A stretch of 64,000 bases of DNA from Methanospirillum stamsii (GTDB taxonomy: Archaea; Halobacteriota; Methanomicrobia; Methanomicrobiales; Methanospirillaceae), in the NCBI RefSeq assembly GCF_003173335.1, contig NZ_QGMZ01000006.1, positions 62,001 through 126,000 of the forward strand. Direction: 5' to 3'. A model generated the notes under the pieces. That model was not told the DNA's origin. It saw nothing but the letters and a program-made list of their open reading frames with translations, and did not search any database. The translations under genes were made by a program, and so were the position numbers. Shown one piece after another: positions 42,244 to 51,801 of the stretch (the first letter of the stretch is position 1; the number at the start of each line of letters is the position of its first letter).

Positions 42244-43374
42244 TTATTTGCTTACCACAACATCCCAGGATTTTTCGTCCAGGATAGTAGTGTAATTATC
42301 TTTATCCCTCAATTGGACCGCCACGGTGTATGTCCCCGGATCATAATAATTATACGTAAACGTCGGTTCTTCGGTCCAGGCTACCGGTTGTCCATCAAAG
42401 AAAGCTTCACCCATATCCCAGGAATAAGATGGATTTGCCGGAGGATTGTTTGTATTCAGGGTAAAGGTAATATCCTGTCCGGCGGTAGGTGCTGATGGAA
42501 GATACGACAATCCGGCCAGAATACCCCCTCCGCCGGAAGGTGCAGATATCGTAAACGGATGGGAATACAGAAACTTTCCATCTATGTAGATGTTGGATGT
42601 CCAGGTACCAGGATTGTTGGCCGGTTCCCATCCGGCTATACTAATGTATGAATAGAGCGTATATGTCTCCCAATATTCAAAATTCTGTTCTGCCGGATCA
42701 GAAACGGTCATTTTTGAAGTGTAATGCTCATTTCCATTTGGATCTTTCCAGATTATGTTGACGGCCTCTCCCCCATATACTGGCCCTAATTTGACCCATG
42801 TATATACCGTTTGATCAGTTGTTGAGAAGGCTGACTTCCTATCCGTGTTGAGATAATTATCATCAACTAAGGATGTAGTGGTATAATCAAGGATTGGGAT
42901 TGGAAATGCTGCCGACGGAGTATATACCTGTCCGGTCGGGCCAAAGTCATAGGTCCAGCCTGAAGGAAGTGGTGCTGCTCCGGTTCGAAGGAGCTGAACC
43001 GTGCTTCCATCATACGAGATGGTAAATGTTCCCTGCTGGGGATACCCGTCTGCAATGGTAAGCTGAGTACCACATACAGAATCGCCCCCGGTCCAGGTTC
43101 CGGTGATTGTTCCGGACCCTTCCCATGATCCACCGGCCAAAACTCCGTTAAGTGTAAGGGTTGTACTGGTAAGCCGGATATTGCTCTCACAAATGCCTGG
43201 TTTTGACAGGGTACCGGTTACCGCAGTTCCGGTAATTGCGAGGTTCATTGTAGCCGGCTGATCATCATACGTGGCAACTCCGGAGTAGGCAAAATTGGCA
43301 TCTGCTGCATTAACGGCATTGGCCGATAAAATACCCATTATGCTGCAAATCAGGATGAATAACCATCTGTTCAT
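42244..43374 (-). CDS. Secreted protein with C-terminal PKD domain
   Basis: The 376-residue protein (about 40 kDa before processing) has a signal peptide (WLFILICSIMGILSANAVNA). The N-terminal ~100 residues form a Gly/Thr-rich beta region (GTAVTGTLSKPGICESN, GSWEGSGTITGTWTGGDS) with one cysteine pair. A middle domain (YTWVKLGPVYGGEAVNIIWK, LYSYISIAGWEPANNPGTW) resembles extracellular Ig-like folds, and a PKD domain ends the protein (SYSWDMGEAFF, YDPGTYTVAVQLRD). It should be surface-exposed. Its size matches that reported for Methanospirillum sheath amyloid proteins, but I cannot establish homology from the sequence alone. GAGGTGA precedes the chosen ATG. Confidence 0.75.
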   Translation of the reverse strand: MNRWLFILICSIMGILSANAVNAADANFAYSGVATYDDQPATMNLAITGTAVTGTLSKPGICESNIRLTSTTLTLNGVLAGGSWEGSGTITGTWTGGDSVCGTQLTIADGYPQQGTFTISYDGSTVQLLRTGAAPLPSGWTYDFGPTGQVYTPSAAFPIPILDYTTTSLVDDNYLNTDRKSAFSTTDQTVYTWVKLGPVYGGEAVNIIWKDPNGNEHYTSKMTVSDPAEQNFEYWETYTLYSYISIAGWEPANNPGTWTSNIYIDGKFLYSHPFTISAPSGGGGILAGLSYLPSAPTAGQDITFTLNTNNPPANPSYSWDMGEAFFDGQPVAWTEEPTFTYNYYDPGTYTVAVQLRDKDNYTTILDEKSWDVVVSK

Positions 43375-43604
43375 TCCTCTCACCTCATATTTATACCTGA
43401 AGATGAAGTTATAAACATATATAGTTAGTGCTCAAAAAAATCGCGATTATTAGAGATATCCGGAGTTTTTTTTAGGATGCAATCTTGTACAACTGCAACA
43501 TAAGAAAACGAACAATTCAAGTTATTAGAGCCTGTTTTCATCTAACATGGAATGCCCGGAATCAGAAAAAAACCATTCCCTTCACCAATACCAATTAACC
43601 GGAA

Positions 43605-44654
43605 TTATATCCATTTTTTCCATTTGAATAGTATTACCATGAAACTTGCGATGAAGGTCATCATGGACATAATCAGAATATGCCCGTCAGGATCATTTAT
43701 TCCAGGCAAAAAGGTAAAATTCATACCATAGATACCGGTAATAAACGTCAGGGGAATAAAAATAACCGTAATCACGGTAAGTGTCCGGACAATATCATTA
43801 GTCCGGTTGGAAATTGATGAAAGATAGATTTCCATTATTCCTTCGGCCATTTCCCGGTGCATGTCAAGGTCTTCAGTGATTTTTATGACGTGATCATAAA
43901 CATCCCTCATGAAAACCCGGGTCGTATCTTTCAGAAAAACAGATTCAGAGCGTTCAAGGTGCATAACCACTTCACGTAATGACCAGACCTGTCGCCTGAA
44001 AGTAATAAGATCATGCCTGAATGATTGTATTTCCCGGACTATTTCCGGATTTGGATTTTTTAAAACCTTATCTTCCAAGGTTTCTGCTGATTCTTCAATC
44101 CTTTCAAGAGCATAAAAAAAGGAATCTACGATTAAATCAACCAGGGAATACATCAGATAATCAATTCCATTTGATCTGAACTTCCCATTTGGGTGCGTAA
44201 TTCGTTCTCTTATAGTAGAGAAGGGATCTCCGGATTCTGAAACAGAGATTAAAATCCCATTTTTTACGATGATATTAATTTTTTGTGAATACCATTCCTC
44301 TTCAGGAGAATTAACCATTTCAAGGACAATAAAAAGAGAATCATTAAAATCCTCTATTTTCGCCCGACCCTTTGTATTAAAAATATCTTCAATAATGAGA
44401 GGATGTAAAGCAAGTTTTGAAAAAAATCTGTTCAGCTGATCAATATCACGGAGTCCTGATACATGTATCCAGGTGATCTGTTTTTTATCAGGGTGTAATT
44501 CAATGGTATCAGGATCCAGATGAGATAAAACCTGAACATTTTTGTCATCATACCAAATAATCGAAAAAGTTGTGTTATTCGCTTCCTGTTTTCCGATATA
44601 AATGGGTACACCCGGAGGATAACCGGATTTTACGGAAATATATTTTTCATGCAC
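43605..44654 (-). CDS. corA: CorA-type magnesium/cobalt channel
   Basis: The 349-residue protein has the CorA plan: a soluble alpha/beta funnel domain (ITWIHVSGLRDIDQLNRFFS, HPLIIEDIFNTKGRAKIEDF), a long helix region (RREMAEGIMEIYLSSISNRT), and two C-terminal membrane helices separated by the signature YGMNFTFLPG. It would carry Mg2+ or Co2+ inward. In this genome segment, between CbiZ and an ABC transporter of the corrinoid/iron type, cobalt supply is an attractive role, but magnesium is the default for the family. The start (MHEKYISVKSG) has no obvious alternative. Confidence 0.85.
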   Translation of the reverse strand: MHEKYISVKSGYPPGVPIYIGKQEANNTTFSIIWYDDKNVQVLSHLDPDTIELHPDKKQITWIHVSGLRDIDQLNRFFSKLALHPLIIEDIFNTKGRAKIEDFNDSLFIVLEMVNSPEEEWYSQKINIIVKNGILISVSESGDPFSTIRERITHPNGKFRSNGIDYLMYSLVDLIVDSFFYALERIEESAETLEDKVLKNPNPEIVREIQSFRHDLITFRRQVWSLREVVMHLERSESVFLKDTTRVFMRDVYDHVIKITEDLDMHREMAEGIMEIYLSSISNRTNDIVRTLTVITVIFIPLTFITGIYGMNFTFLPGINDPDGHILIMSMMTFIASFMVILFKWKKWI

Positions 44655-45534
44655 CTGAAAGACACCCTGAAAATGAATGTATCTGAATTTTTGGTTTATG
44701 AGGTTTTATGTTTATCTGGAATAATCTCTCACCTTTTTTTTCTGGAAGGAAAGAACAATCTCTTCCCTAACACTAAAAACTGAATTTTTTGAATTTATGT
44801 GCAGACCGAGGTTTATTATATTTATGGACACAATACAAGAAAATTCATAACAAGTTAGAGCATAATTAATAATAGTACTACATTAATGAGACTCTCTAAG
44901 AGGTGGATGTACAACCAGAGAGAAGAAAAATTCCGATTTATGCAGTTATTCATTCAATATCCGGGCAGTATTGATTTGGTCTCATACTGTTACACCTCTT
45001 GCGCACTTCCATACACTCCGCATTGCTGTCCGGACATATAGAAATAGGATTTTATTATTTTCCCGTTGAATCCTCTGTTTAACGATTTTTTGAAGATCTG
45101 ACCCGCAGATTTATACACATATCAAATGAATTGTGTTTCGGATATCATTTCACAAAATTATTATTCTATCTGAACAAATTTGAAAGTTATACTACTGTAA
45201 GGGTCGCCTGAAGAAGTGATAGTATATGCACTGGATATTAAAACAGAATAGGAATTCCAAATGGTTTATCGTGATAGGGGTAATCCTGTCAGATACCAAA
45301 TTCTTATGAACCCTTTACAAAAACATCTCTTTCATTAAATTCATAAAAACCCTCCCGCATCTTTAAAATGTTACTGAAAAACTCATAATTTCATCGGTAA
45401 TACAATGTTGCAAAAACAAATTTCAGGTGTCGTTTGTGTGCTGAAGAGTGATTTGAACTTTAAAACCAATATTAGCTCCTTCTTTGGCAGATAGATTGTT
45501 AAATATTAGATGAACTCCTGGTAGAAATATACGA
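44655..45534. other. Long gene-free region between corA and btuC
   Basis: 880 bases, A/T-rich, with stops in all frames and no recognisable coding, tRNA or riboswitch structure. One inverted repeat, CTCTCT...AGAGAG, spans 44892-44922. A/T-rich boxes before 45535 may be the btuC promoter. A short relic of a mobile element is possible in 44890-45060, but I could not support it. Confidence 0.4.
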
Positions 45535-46620
45535 ATGAAAAATCCTGAAAATTCAACCATTACCTTATATCTTTGCGGAAAAAAGCATAAACTCATAATC
45601 CTCTTCTCTCTTCTTGTACTCCTTTTCATGACCTCCATTTATGCTCTTAATTCCGGATCATACCATCTTTCTTTTGATAGGATATGTACAATCCTTTACC
45701 AGGCTATGGTAAATCCCGGACTCCTTGAAGGAACACTCTCTGAAAAGATTGTTATTATTGATTTTAGATTGCCTCGGGCTCTTTTAGCAATCTTCACAGG
45801 AATAAGTCTTGCAATTGCCGGTTGTGTGATGCAGGCATTACTCAGAAATCCCCTGGTTAGTCCCTTTACCCTCGGACTCTCTTCTGCTGCATCATTTGGA
45901 GCAGCAATCGCAATAGTTTTCGGAGGAATGTTCATGACCTTCATTCCGGAAGAATTCCAAAACGGAGTGATTATACTCTGTGCATTTCTCCTTGGATGGC
46001 TATCAGTTCTTATTATTTATGCAATTTCAAAGATGAAAGGATCATCCAGTGCAACGCTCATTCTTGCCGGAGTTGTAATCGGATATATCTTCACCGCTGG
46101 GGTTATGATCCTAAAATACCAGACCAATGATGAGAAGCTCCGGGAGATTACCCTCTGGCTTATGGGAGGGATGTGGGGAGCAAACTGGGGTGCAATTATA
46201 ATTATCGCTCCAATAACTCTGTTATGTCTCCTATATCTCGAATCTCTGGCCTGGGATTTAAACAGCCTTTCTGCAGGGGATGATATTGCAAAAAACCTGG
46301 GAGTAAATGTAAACAGGCTCCGGATAAAGGGGCTATTTATCTCTACCCTTGCAGCATCGGCATGTCTTGCATTTACCGGAATAATTGGGTTTATTGGCCT
46401 TATGGGCCCTCATATTGGTAGAATGCTGATAGGTAATGATAACCGGTACCTGATACCCTGTTCAGCACTTCTTGGAGCACTTATTCTCCTGATTTCAGAT
46501 ACTGCAGCACGGACAATTATGGATCCAGTTGAAATTCCGGTTGGTGTCATCATGTATGTTATTGGGGGTATCTTTTTCCTATTTCTCATATTGAGAGGCA
46601 AACACCGAATGATAACATAA
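45535..46620 (+). CDS. btuC: ABC permease, FecCD/BtuC family
   Basis: The 361-residue protein has about ten membrane segments and BtuC/FecCD landmarks: DFRLPRALLAIFTGISLAIAG, CVMQALLRNPLVSPFTLG, GANWGAIIIIAP and FTGIIGFIGLMGPHIGRMLI. It forms the channel for import of a corrinoid or iron chelate together with the ATPase encoded 17 bases downstream. CbiZ upstream favours corrinoid as substrate. The gene opens the three-gene transporter cluster on the plus strand. Confidence 0.85.
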   Translation: MKNPENSTITLYLCGKKHKLIILFSLLVLLFMTSIYALNSGSYHLSFDRICTILYQAMVNPGLLEGTLSEKIVIIDFRLPRALLAIFTGISLAIAGCVMQALLRNPLVSPFTLGLSSAASFGAAIAIVFGGMFMTFIPEEFQNGVIILCAFLLGWLSVLIIYAISKMKGSSSATLILAGVVIGYIFTAGVMILKYQTNDEKLREITLWLMGGMWGANWGAIIIIAPITLLCLLYLESLAWDLNSLSAGDDIAKNLGVNVNRLRIKGLFISTLAASACLAFTGIIGFIGLMGPHIGRMLIGNDNRYLIPCSALLGALILLISDTAARTIMDPVEIPVGVIMYVIGGIFFLFLILRGKHRMIT

Positions 46621-46637
46621 CAGGAGAGAAAACAGAC

Positions 46638-47426
46638 ATGACACTGAGGATAGAAGATATTTCAGTACGATATGGAAAAGTTCAGGTTCTCTCCGGAATC
46701 AATTTTTCACTTGCAAAAGGTGAGATTGTCTGTATCATCGGTCCGAATGGATCCGGAAAGAGTACCCTTATCAAAACCATTGCCGGAATCCTGGAATCAT
46801 ATTCGGGAAATCTCTTCATGAAAGATAAAAATTTCCTGGAGTTTTCACGCAATGAAATCGCCAAAAAAATCGGGTACGTTCCTCAGGAATTTCATTACCT
46901 GACCTCTGCATCAGTTCTTGAAGCAGTAATACTAGGAAGACGTCCGCACGTGCAATGGTCACTAAGTCCTGCAGATCTTAATAAGGTTCATGAAGCAATG
47001 CAGATGCTCAGTATCGATTTAATGTCAGAAAAAATGTTAACCGAACTATCCGGAGGTGAAAGACAACGGGTCTTTATTGCCCGGGCATTAGCACAGGAGC
47101 CGGAATTTTTCCTGTTTGATGAACCAACCAGTGCTCTTGATATCAGGCATCAGATAGAGGTATTCGAGATAATGAAAACTATCACCAGAAAGGGAGCAGG
47201 AACAGTCCTTGTTGCAGTGCATGATCTCAATTTTGCCTATCATTATGCTGACCGGGTGATACTACTCGATAAAGGAAAAATTGTTCAAATGGGCACAGCT
47301 CCGGAGGTCATGACTGAAGAGAATATCACATCTGTGTACGGAGTTCCCATGAAATTTATTACAACAGGTAAAGGCCGTTATGTATTACCAGACTGGCCTC
47401 TGGCAGGAGAAAAAAAGGAGAGTTAA
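46638..47426 (+). CDS. btuD: ABC ATP-binding protein, BtuD/FecE family
   Basis: The 262-residue protein shows Walker A IGPNGSGKSTLIKT, Q-loop PQEFHYLTSASVLEAVILGR, signature LSGGERQRVFIARAL, Walker B FFLFDEPTSALD, and the H-loop VAVHDLNFAYHYAD. It energises the permease encoded directly upstream; AGGAGAG precedes its ATG. The pair looks complete and functional. Specificity for corrinoid over siderophore cannot be read from the ATPase. Confidence 0.85.
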   Translation: MTLRIEDISVRYGKVQVLSGINFSLAKGEIVCIIGPNGSGKSTLIKTIAGILESYSGNLFMKDKNFLEFSRNEIAKKIGYVPQEFHYLTSASVLEAVILGRRPHVQWSLSPADLNKVHEAMQMLSIDLMSEKMLTELSGGERQRVFIARALAQEPEFFLFDEPTSALDIRHQIEVFEIMKTITRKGAGTVLVAVHDLNFAYHYADRVILLDKGKIVQMGTAPEVMTEENITSVYGVPMKFITTGKGRYVLPDWPLAGEKKES

Positions 47427-47706
47427 GTAAAAGTGGAATAAATGAAATCTGGCCAGAATACTTAATCAGATACCCGATTGAAACCTATCATCTCAAAGAA
47501 ATACGAAAGCCCTTGTGCTGAAAACATTGGAAAAACCGAACCTGAATTCAGTCAGGGTTTATAGATTTACATATAAAATGAACCCGAAAATTAGAATGGG
47601 ATGAATAACCCTTCTTGTAGTGCATACATTCAGGTTCATAAATACAATTAAAAAGATCACTTTTTGTATTTTCGTAACAACTAATAATTATTCATAGGTA
47701 AGTGGT

Positions 47707-48717
47707 ATGATGAATAATGTATATCGTTTTCTTTTTATCCTGGGATTTCTATCATTTGGGGCAGTAATTATTGTAGGTTCTGCAGAGGTGACCTTTACTG
47801 ATAGTGTGGGAGAAACAATCACCCTCCCTCATAGTGTAGAACGGGTAATTGGTCTGAATAGTGATGCAGCAGAAGCAATGGTTGTCCTAGGTTCCGGAGA
47901 CAAAGTCATCGGAATTACAGAAAGCACCCTGTCAGATTCAGCATTGATGAGTCATCTTCCAAATGCAGTGAGTGTCGGGAACTGGCAGACACCTTCTGTT
48001 GAACGGATACTTGAATTAAAACCGGATGCCGTCATCTCATATTCCAGTTCCAAACCAAAGAATGCAGACCAGTTAGAGGCTGCCGGAATTAATCTCATCT
48101 ATCTTGACTTTTATAAATTCAACACATTAGAACATGATATCAGTGCTATCGGGACCATGATTGGTGCAGAAGAGAAAGCGGATGAGTATATTTCCTTTAT
48201 GAAAAAATGGGAGGATGAAGTAACTTCACGTATAGGAAATATTTCAGGAGAAGAGATGCCTACTGCATATATCGAAGGATATTCCGAGTATTCAGCTCAG
48301 GGAAAAGACAGCGGTATTGACATTCTTATGAATCTCGCCGGAGGTAAAAACCTCGCTGCTTCGCTTGGAGAACAGTGGCCAAAAGTTACTCCGGAATGGG
48401 TTATCACTGAGAATCCATCAGTAATTATCAAGACCGCTTCCGTGAAACCGGATAAAACACTTGAGCAGGTACGGGAAGATGTACTCACCAGACCCGGATT
48501 TGAATCCCTTAATGCAATAAAAGAGAAAAATGTCTATGTTCTAAACGGAGAACTTATTTATGGTCCCCGTAGTCCTGCAGGTTTAATGTACCTAGCAAAA
48601 GCTCTTCATCCGGAAGAATTCAGTGATGTAAATCCGGATGATGTACTAAAACAGTATGCAGATAATTTTGTATCCGGGATGGAAGAAGGAGACTATTTTG
48701 CACCGTTAGCCTTCTGA
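47707..48717 (+). CDS. btuF: Corrinoid/iron-chelate binding protein, BtuF family
   Basis: The 336-residue protein has a signal peptide (FLFILGFLSFGAVIIVGSA) and the type III periplasmic-binding fold: VTFTDSVGETITLPHSVERV, SVERILELKPDAVISYSS and a long bridging helix, ending with KNVYVLNGELIYGPRSPAGL. There is no lipobox cysteine. It delivers the ligand to the BtuCD-type importer. It lies 280 bases downstream of the ATPase gene, so it may have its own promoter. Its 3' end overlaps the convergent TPR gene by 25 bases. Confidence 0.8.
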   Translation: MMNNVYRFLFILGFLSFGAVIIVGSAEVTFTDSVGETITLPHSVERVIGLNSDAAEAMVVLGSGDKVIGITESTLSDSALMSHLPNAVSVGNWQTPSVERILELKPDAVISYSSSKPKNADQLEAAGINLIYLDFYKFNTLEHDISAIGTMIGAEEKADEYISFMKKWEDEVTSRIGNISGEEMPTAYIEGYSEYSAQGKDSGIDILMNLAGGKNLAASLGEQWPKVTPEWVITENPSVIIKTASVKPDKTLEQVREDVLTRPGFESLNAIKEKNVYVLNGELIYGPRSPAGLMYLAKALHPEEFSDVNPDDVLKQYADNFVSGMEEGDYFAPLAF

Positions 48718-50093
48718 TACTCTTCTATTTTTTCCATCGCTTTTTTGATATTTTCTATTGCAGAGACAAGGTGAGCATTTTCAACCTCTTTTTCTCCAAG
48801 GTCAGAGGCCTCAATCGCTTTTTCAGAATAATCCACAACTTTCTCAATTAAACCGGTTATCTCATGAATAGTCCGGGCTGATTCAGTTGCCTCCGGAGAG
48901 AGTGAATATGAGGTATATTTTATCGTATAATCGTATATCAGATCCAGAACGGTCTCAACTTCGTCTGATACCAGGGCATACTTGTGATCCTGAAGAGCAG
49001 ATCGTAAGACTTTCAGTTCATTATCTGCCCTTGACAGCATGGTAGTGGTAACAGCGAAAAATTCTGCATCATCGTAATTTTCAGGCAGATTTTTTGTATC
49101 TAATATCTCTTCAGGAGTTAAAATTTCCACCGGCTCCGGGGGAATGGTGGACGTATTTTCTATGACCGGACTGAGGCTCCCATCACTCGTTGGTATTACC
49201 GTTACAGGAGTGGAAATTGGTTCAGAAATTTGGTCATACATCGGTTCAGGGCTATAATACTCCGGGCTCTCCATGAAAAACCCGGCATTCCAGAGAAAAA
49301 TCCCCGCTATCAAAAGAATAACCAATGCTGCCAGTGAAAATATCAATGGTTTTATCGGAATAGAACTACCTGGGGGACTGTTTTCTTCTTTTCCTTCTTT
49401 CTCTCTCGTTTTTTCCTTTTCTTCTTCCTTTTCTTCTATTAATGAAAACGTATCTGCATACGGATTTTCTAAAAACCCTAACGAATCAGGCTCTTTTTTA
49501 TTGTCTTCTAAACCTAATTGTCCATCATCAGGGGATCCACCTGGCAAAACACCCAGGTCATCAATATCCGGAGTGGATGTTTCATCCCGGAGTGATACTT
49601 TTTCTGATTGAAGAAATCCAGGTTCTTCTTTAATTATACTGCCAGGAGCAACTGACGATTCATCAGAAGAAAAAACTTCAGAACCCTGTGAGATCTCCCA
49701 TTGGTCATCAAGGACATACTCCTCATCTTCTTCAACCTGAATAAGATCATCAGGTTTTGTATGCAATTTTAGAAATTTGTCAATTACAACTTGCCGGGTG
49801 CCTTCTTTTGAATGGATATACGTGGATTCATCAATTTCAAAGGTATTGGATAATTGAGTAAGGATTTTCTCTCGGTTCTTTTTACACACCGGATTGTCAG
49901 GATCCAGCCGTACAGCGGCATCAATGGCAGTTAATGCCCGGGTATTATCTCCCGATTTCGAGAGTGCTACTGCAAGAGCGTTCCATACCTTCAGGTTATC
50001 CGGCTGCTCCGTACTGGCAATTGAGAGCAGGTCTCCTGCTTTTTTATATTCTCCTTTCCGGAATAACAAAAGACCCTTTTCAAATGAACCCAT
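48693..50093 (-). CDS. TPR protein with single membrane anchor
   Basis: The 466-residue protein starts with two TPR units (residues ~2-70, GSFEKGLLLFRKGEYKKAGD and NLKVWNALAVALSKSGDNTR). A long acidic, Ser/Pro-rich linker follows, then one membrane helix (~240-262, LIFSLAALVILLIAGIFLW), a Pro/Thr-rich spacer, and a C-terminal helical domain (~345-460). Topology suggests a cytoplasmic TPR and an extracellular helical domain. Partners are unknown. The start has a weak ribosome binding site. The gene converges on btuF with 25-base overlap. Confidence 0.75.
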   Translation of the reverse strand: MGSFEKGLLLFRKGEYKKAGDLLSIASTEQPDNLKVWNALAVALSKSGDNTRALTAIDAAVRLDPDNPVCKKNREKILTQLSNTFEIDESTYIHSKEGTRQVVIDKFLKLHTKPDDLIQVEEDEEYVLDDQWEISQGSEVFSSDESSVAPGSIIKEEPGFLQSEKVSLRDETSTPDIDDLGVLPGGSPDDGQLGLEDNKKEPDSLGFLENPYADTFSLIEEKEEEKEKTREKEGKEENSPPGSSIPIKPLIFSLAALVILLIAGIFLWNAGFFMESPEYYSPEPMYDQISEPISTPVTVIPTSDGSLSPVIENTSTIPPEPVEILTPEEILDTKNLPENYDDAEFFAVTTTMLSRADNELKVLRSALQDHKYALVSDEVETVLDLIYDYTIKYTSYSLSPEATESARTIHEITGLIEKVVDYSEKAIEASDLGEKEVENAHLVSAIENIKKAMEKIEEYQKANGAK

Positions 50094-50167
50094 GTTTGTA
50101 GTGAATGGTATGTTGTGACAAACTTAATAGATAACCAAACCGGACCCCGGAAAAAATATCAGGGAAA

Positions 50168-51655
50168 TTATCCCAGGAATTTTCTTATAACTGCTGCCCG
50201 GATGATCAGATCATGGACGGTATCAATCCGGCATGATGTTACTGCCTTTTCTATCTGACCGGAAAGGGCCATATGCTCCGGATGAGGTTCATAATCAACC
50301 CAGTCAGGAAGAGCCTTTTTGAGATCTTCCGGAAGATACGTAGAGTCGGGATTTAAGTATCTGCAGGCATCTTTCAGATCATCAGAGATATACCGGTAAT
50401 TTTCAAGGATGAAATCTCTGTCATTGTCTGTCAGGACATTGAGTCCGAGAATTTCCGGCGGAATACCAATCGAATACAACGCAGCAGTAACTGTAATGGC
50501 ACGGGGAAGAGATACTCCTCCCATGTTTCGCGAGTACCCGAATAAACCAACATGCAGTTTTCTTTTTCTCCGGCTGGGTATATACGCAGCAACCCGGTTG
50601 ATAAGAGGAGCCAGACTCTGGATCTGTTTCTGGTATCCTTCGGCATACCGGTCAATAAGGGGAACAGCATACGTCTCATCAATCTCCCTGGCCGGAGGTA
50701 CCTCACGTTCTTCAAGGAACCTGATTGCATTTACTGCATCATCCAGATTGGTATCATATTTAAATGCAGACTGGATGGTAAACGTATGAGCACCTGCATA
50801 CTCATCGGTAACCCGTTTTACCGTATCCGGACGTAAATTTCCCCTGAACGGTGCAGACCCTGCCCCAATAATCGGAAATATGGGAATCTCCGTCTCTTCT
50901 GAAAGGAGACGAAGACGCCACAGACCTATCTTATTCAGAAGGACTGCACCAATGAGTCCATAATTCACTGCCGGATCTGACCGGGCGAAAAATACCCGCT
51001 GATAGTCAAGTTCCTTGTCCTGGAAGTAACGTTTGAGAATGGAATCTGCGGATAGAATTCCATCCCGGTCCTCAAAAAGCGGGATGACCCGGATTTTATC
51101 CGGATGAAAAGGCCCAATCCAGTCGGCAATGGTCATATCACGACCACCTAGTCTCTTATGCTGCTGGCCGATGACAAAATCACAATAATACTGGTAAATA
51201 TTGTCGATTGATGTAAACGAAGTAGTCATCGGGAGAATGACTTCAAAAATTGGTGCCAGTTCATCTCCATAAAAGTGATGGGCAACATCATATGAACGGG
51301 GAATAGACCCCAGTGTTTCAAGGAGGATTTTTGCTTCGGTCCGTTCAATCTCCGGGTTTGGGACACGAAGGGTAAGGAAAAGATCCCGGCCCAGGTGATG
51401 CTCCTTGAAATATTCCCGGTACCTGGAAAGAAGTTTTTTCACGACGTAATTATCCACTTCCTTTCCTTCACAGTCCCACATCTGTTCAGTGCATCCCAGG
51501 TGTGAGTATACATAATAGGCTTCTTTTACTTCATCTTCGCCGTTAAGTTCGATGTTTTCAGTAAAAAATGGAGTATGGACATTATCCGGGTGCTGGGTGC
51601 TCATCGTCTTTGGTATTTTTGGTATCTTCGGTAAATTACCATACTTATCTTTCAT
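50168..51655 (-). CDS. ppcA: PEP carboxylase, archaeal type
   Basis: The 495-residue protein is the short archaeal PEPC (TIGR02751 type): PKTMSTQHPDNVHTPFF, HHFYGDELAPIFEVILPMTT, IIGAGSAPFRGNLRPDTV, QSAFKYDTNLDDAVNAI and the arginine-rich RRKRKLHVGLFGYSRNMGGV. It carboxylates PEP to oxaloacetate, feeding the partial reductive TCA branch to 2-oxoglutarate in methanogens. Length and motifs are normal. The N-terminal MKDKYGNLPKIPKIPK extension is slightly longer than usual and the first methionine lacks a good ribosome binding site; MSTQHPDN begins 18 residues later as an alternative. Confidence 0.9.
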   Translation of the reverse strand: MKDKYGNLPKIPKIPKTMSTQHPDNVHTPFFTENIELNGEDEVKEAYYVYSHLGCTEQMWDCEGKEVDNYVVKKLLSRYREYFKEHHLGRDLFLTLRVPNPEIERTEAKILLETLGSIPRSYDVAHHFYGDELAPIFEVILPMTTSFTSIDNIYQYYCDFVIGQQHKRLGGRDMTIADWIGPFHPDKIRVIPLFEDRDGILSADSILKRYFQDKELDYQRVFFARSDPAVNYGLIGAVLLNKIGLWRLRLLSEETEIPIFPIIGAGSAPFRGNLRPDTVKRVTDEYAGAHTFTIQSAFKYDTNLDDAVNAIRFLEEREVPPAREIDETYAVPLIDRYAEGYQKQIQSLAPLINRVAAYIPSRRKRKLHVGLFGYSRNMGGVSLPRAITVTAALYSIGIPPEILGLNVLTDNDRDFILENYRYISDDLKDACRYLNPDSTYLPEDLKKALPDWVDYEPHPEHMALSGQIEKAVTSCRIDTVHDLIIRAAVIRKFLG

Positions 51656-51801
51656 ATGTTTTCAGAATAGGTTAGCACTATTCATGCATCATTCTTCTGT
51701 TTTATTAATTACAGATGCCCAATGCTTTATCTGATTCTTTTTTAATAAAAATTAAAAAAACGTGTTTTTAATACGGAAAAAAGGCAGGATATTAAACCGA
51801 T

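Noticed and set aside
44655-45534. Cobalamin riboswitch upstream of btuC
   Set aside because: I looked for a B12-box-like sequence in this region and found none; such riboswitches are also not expected in this lineage.
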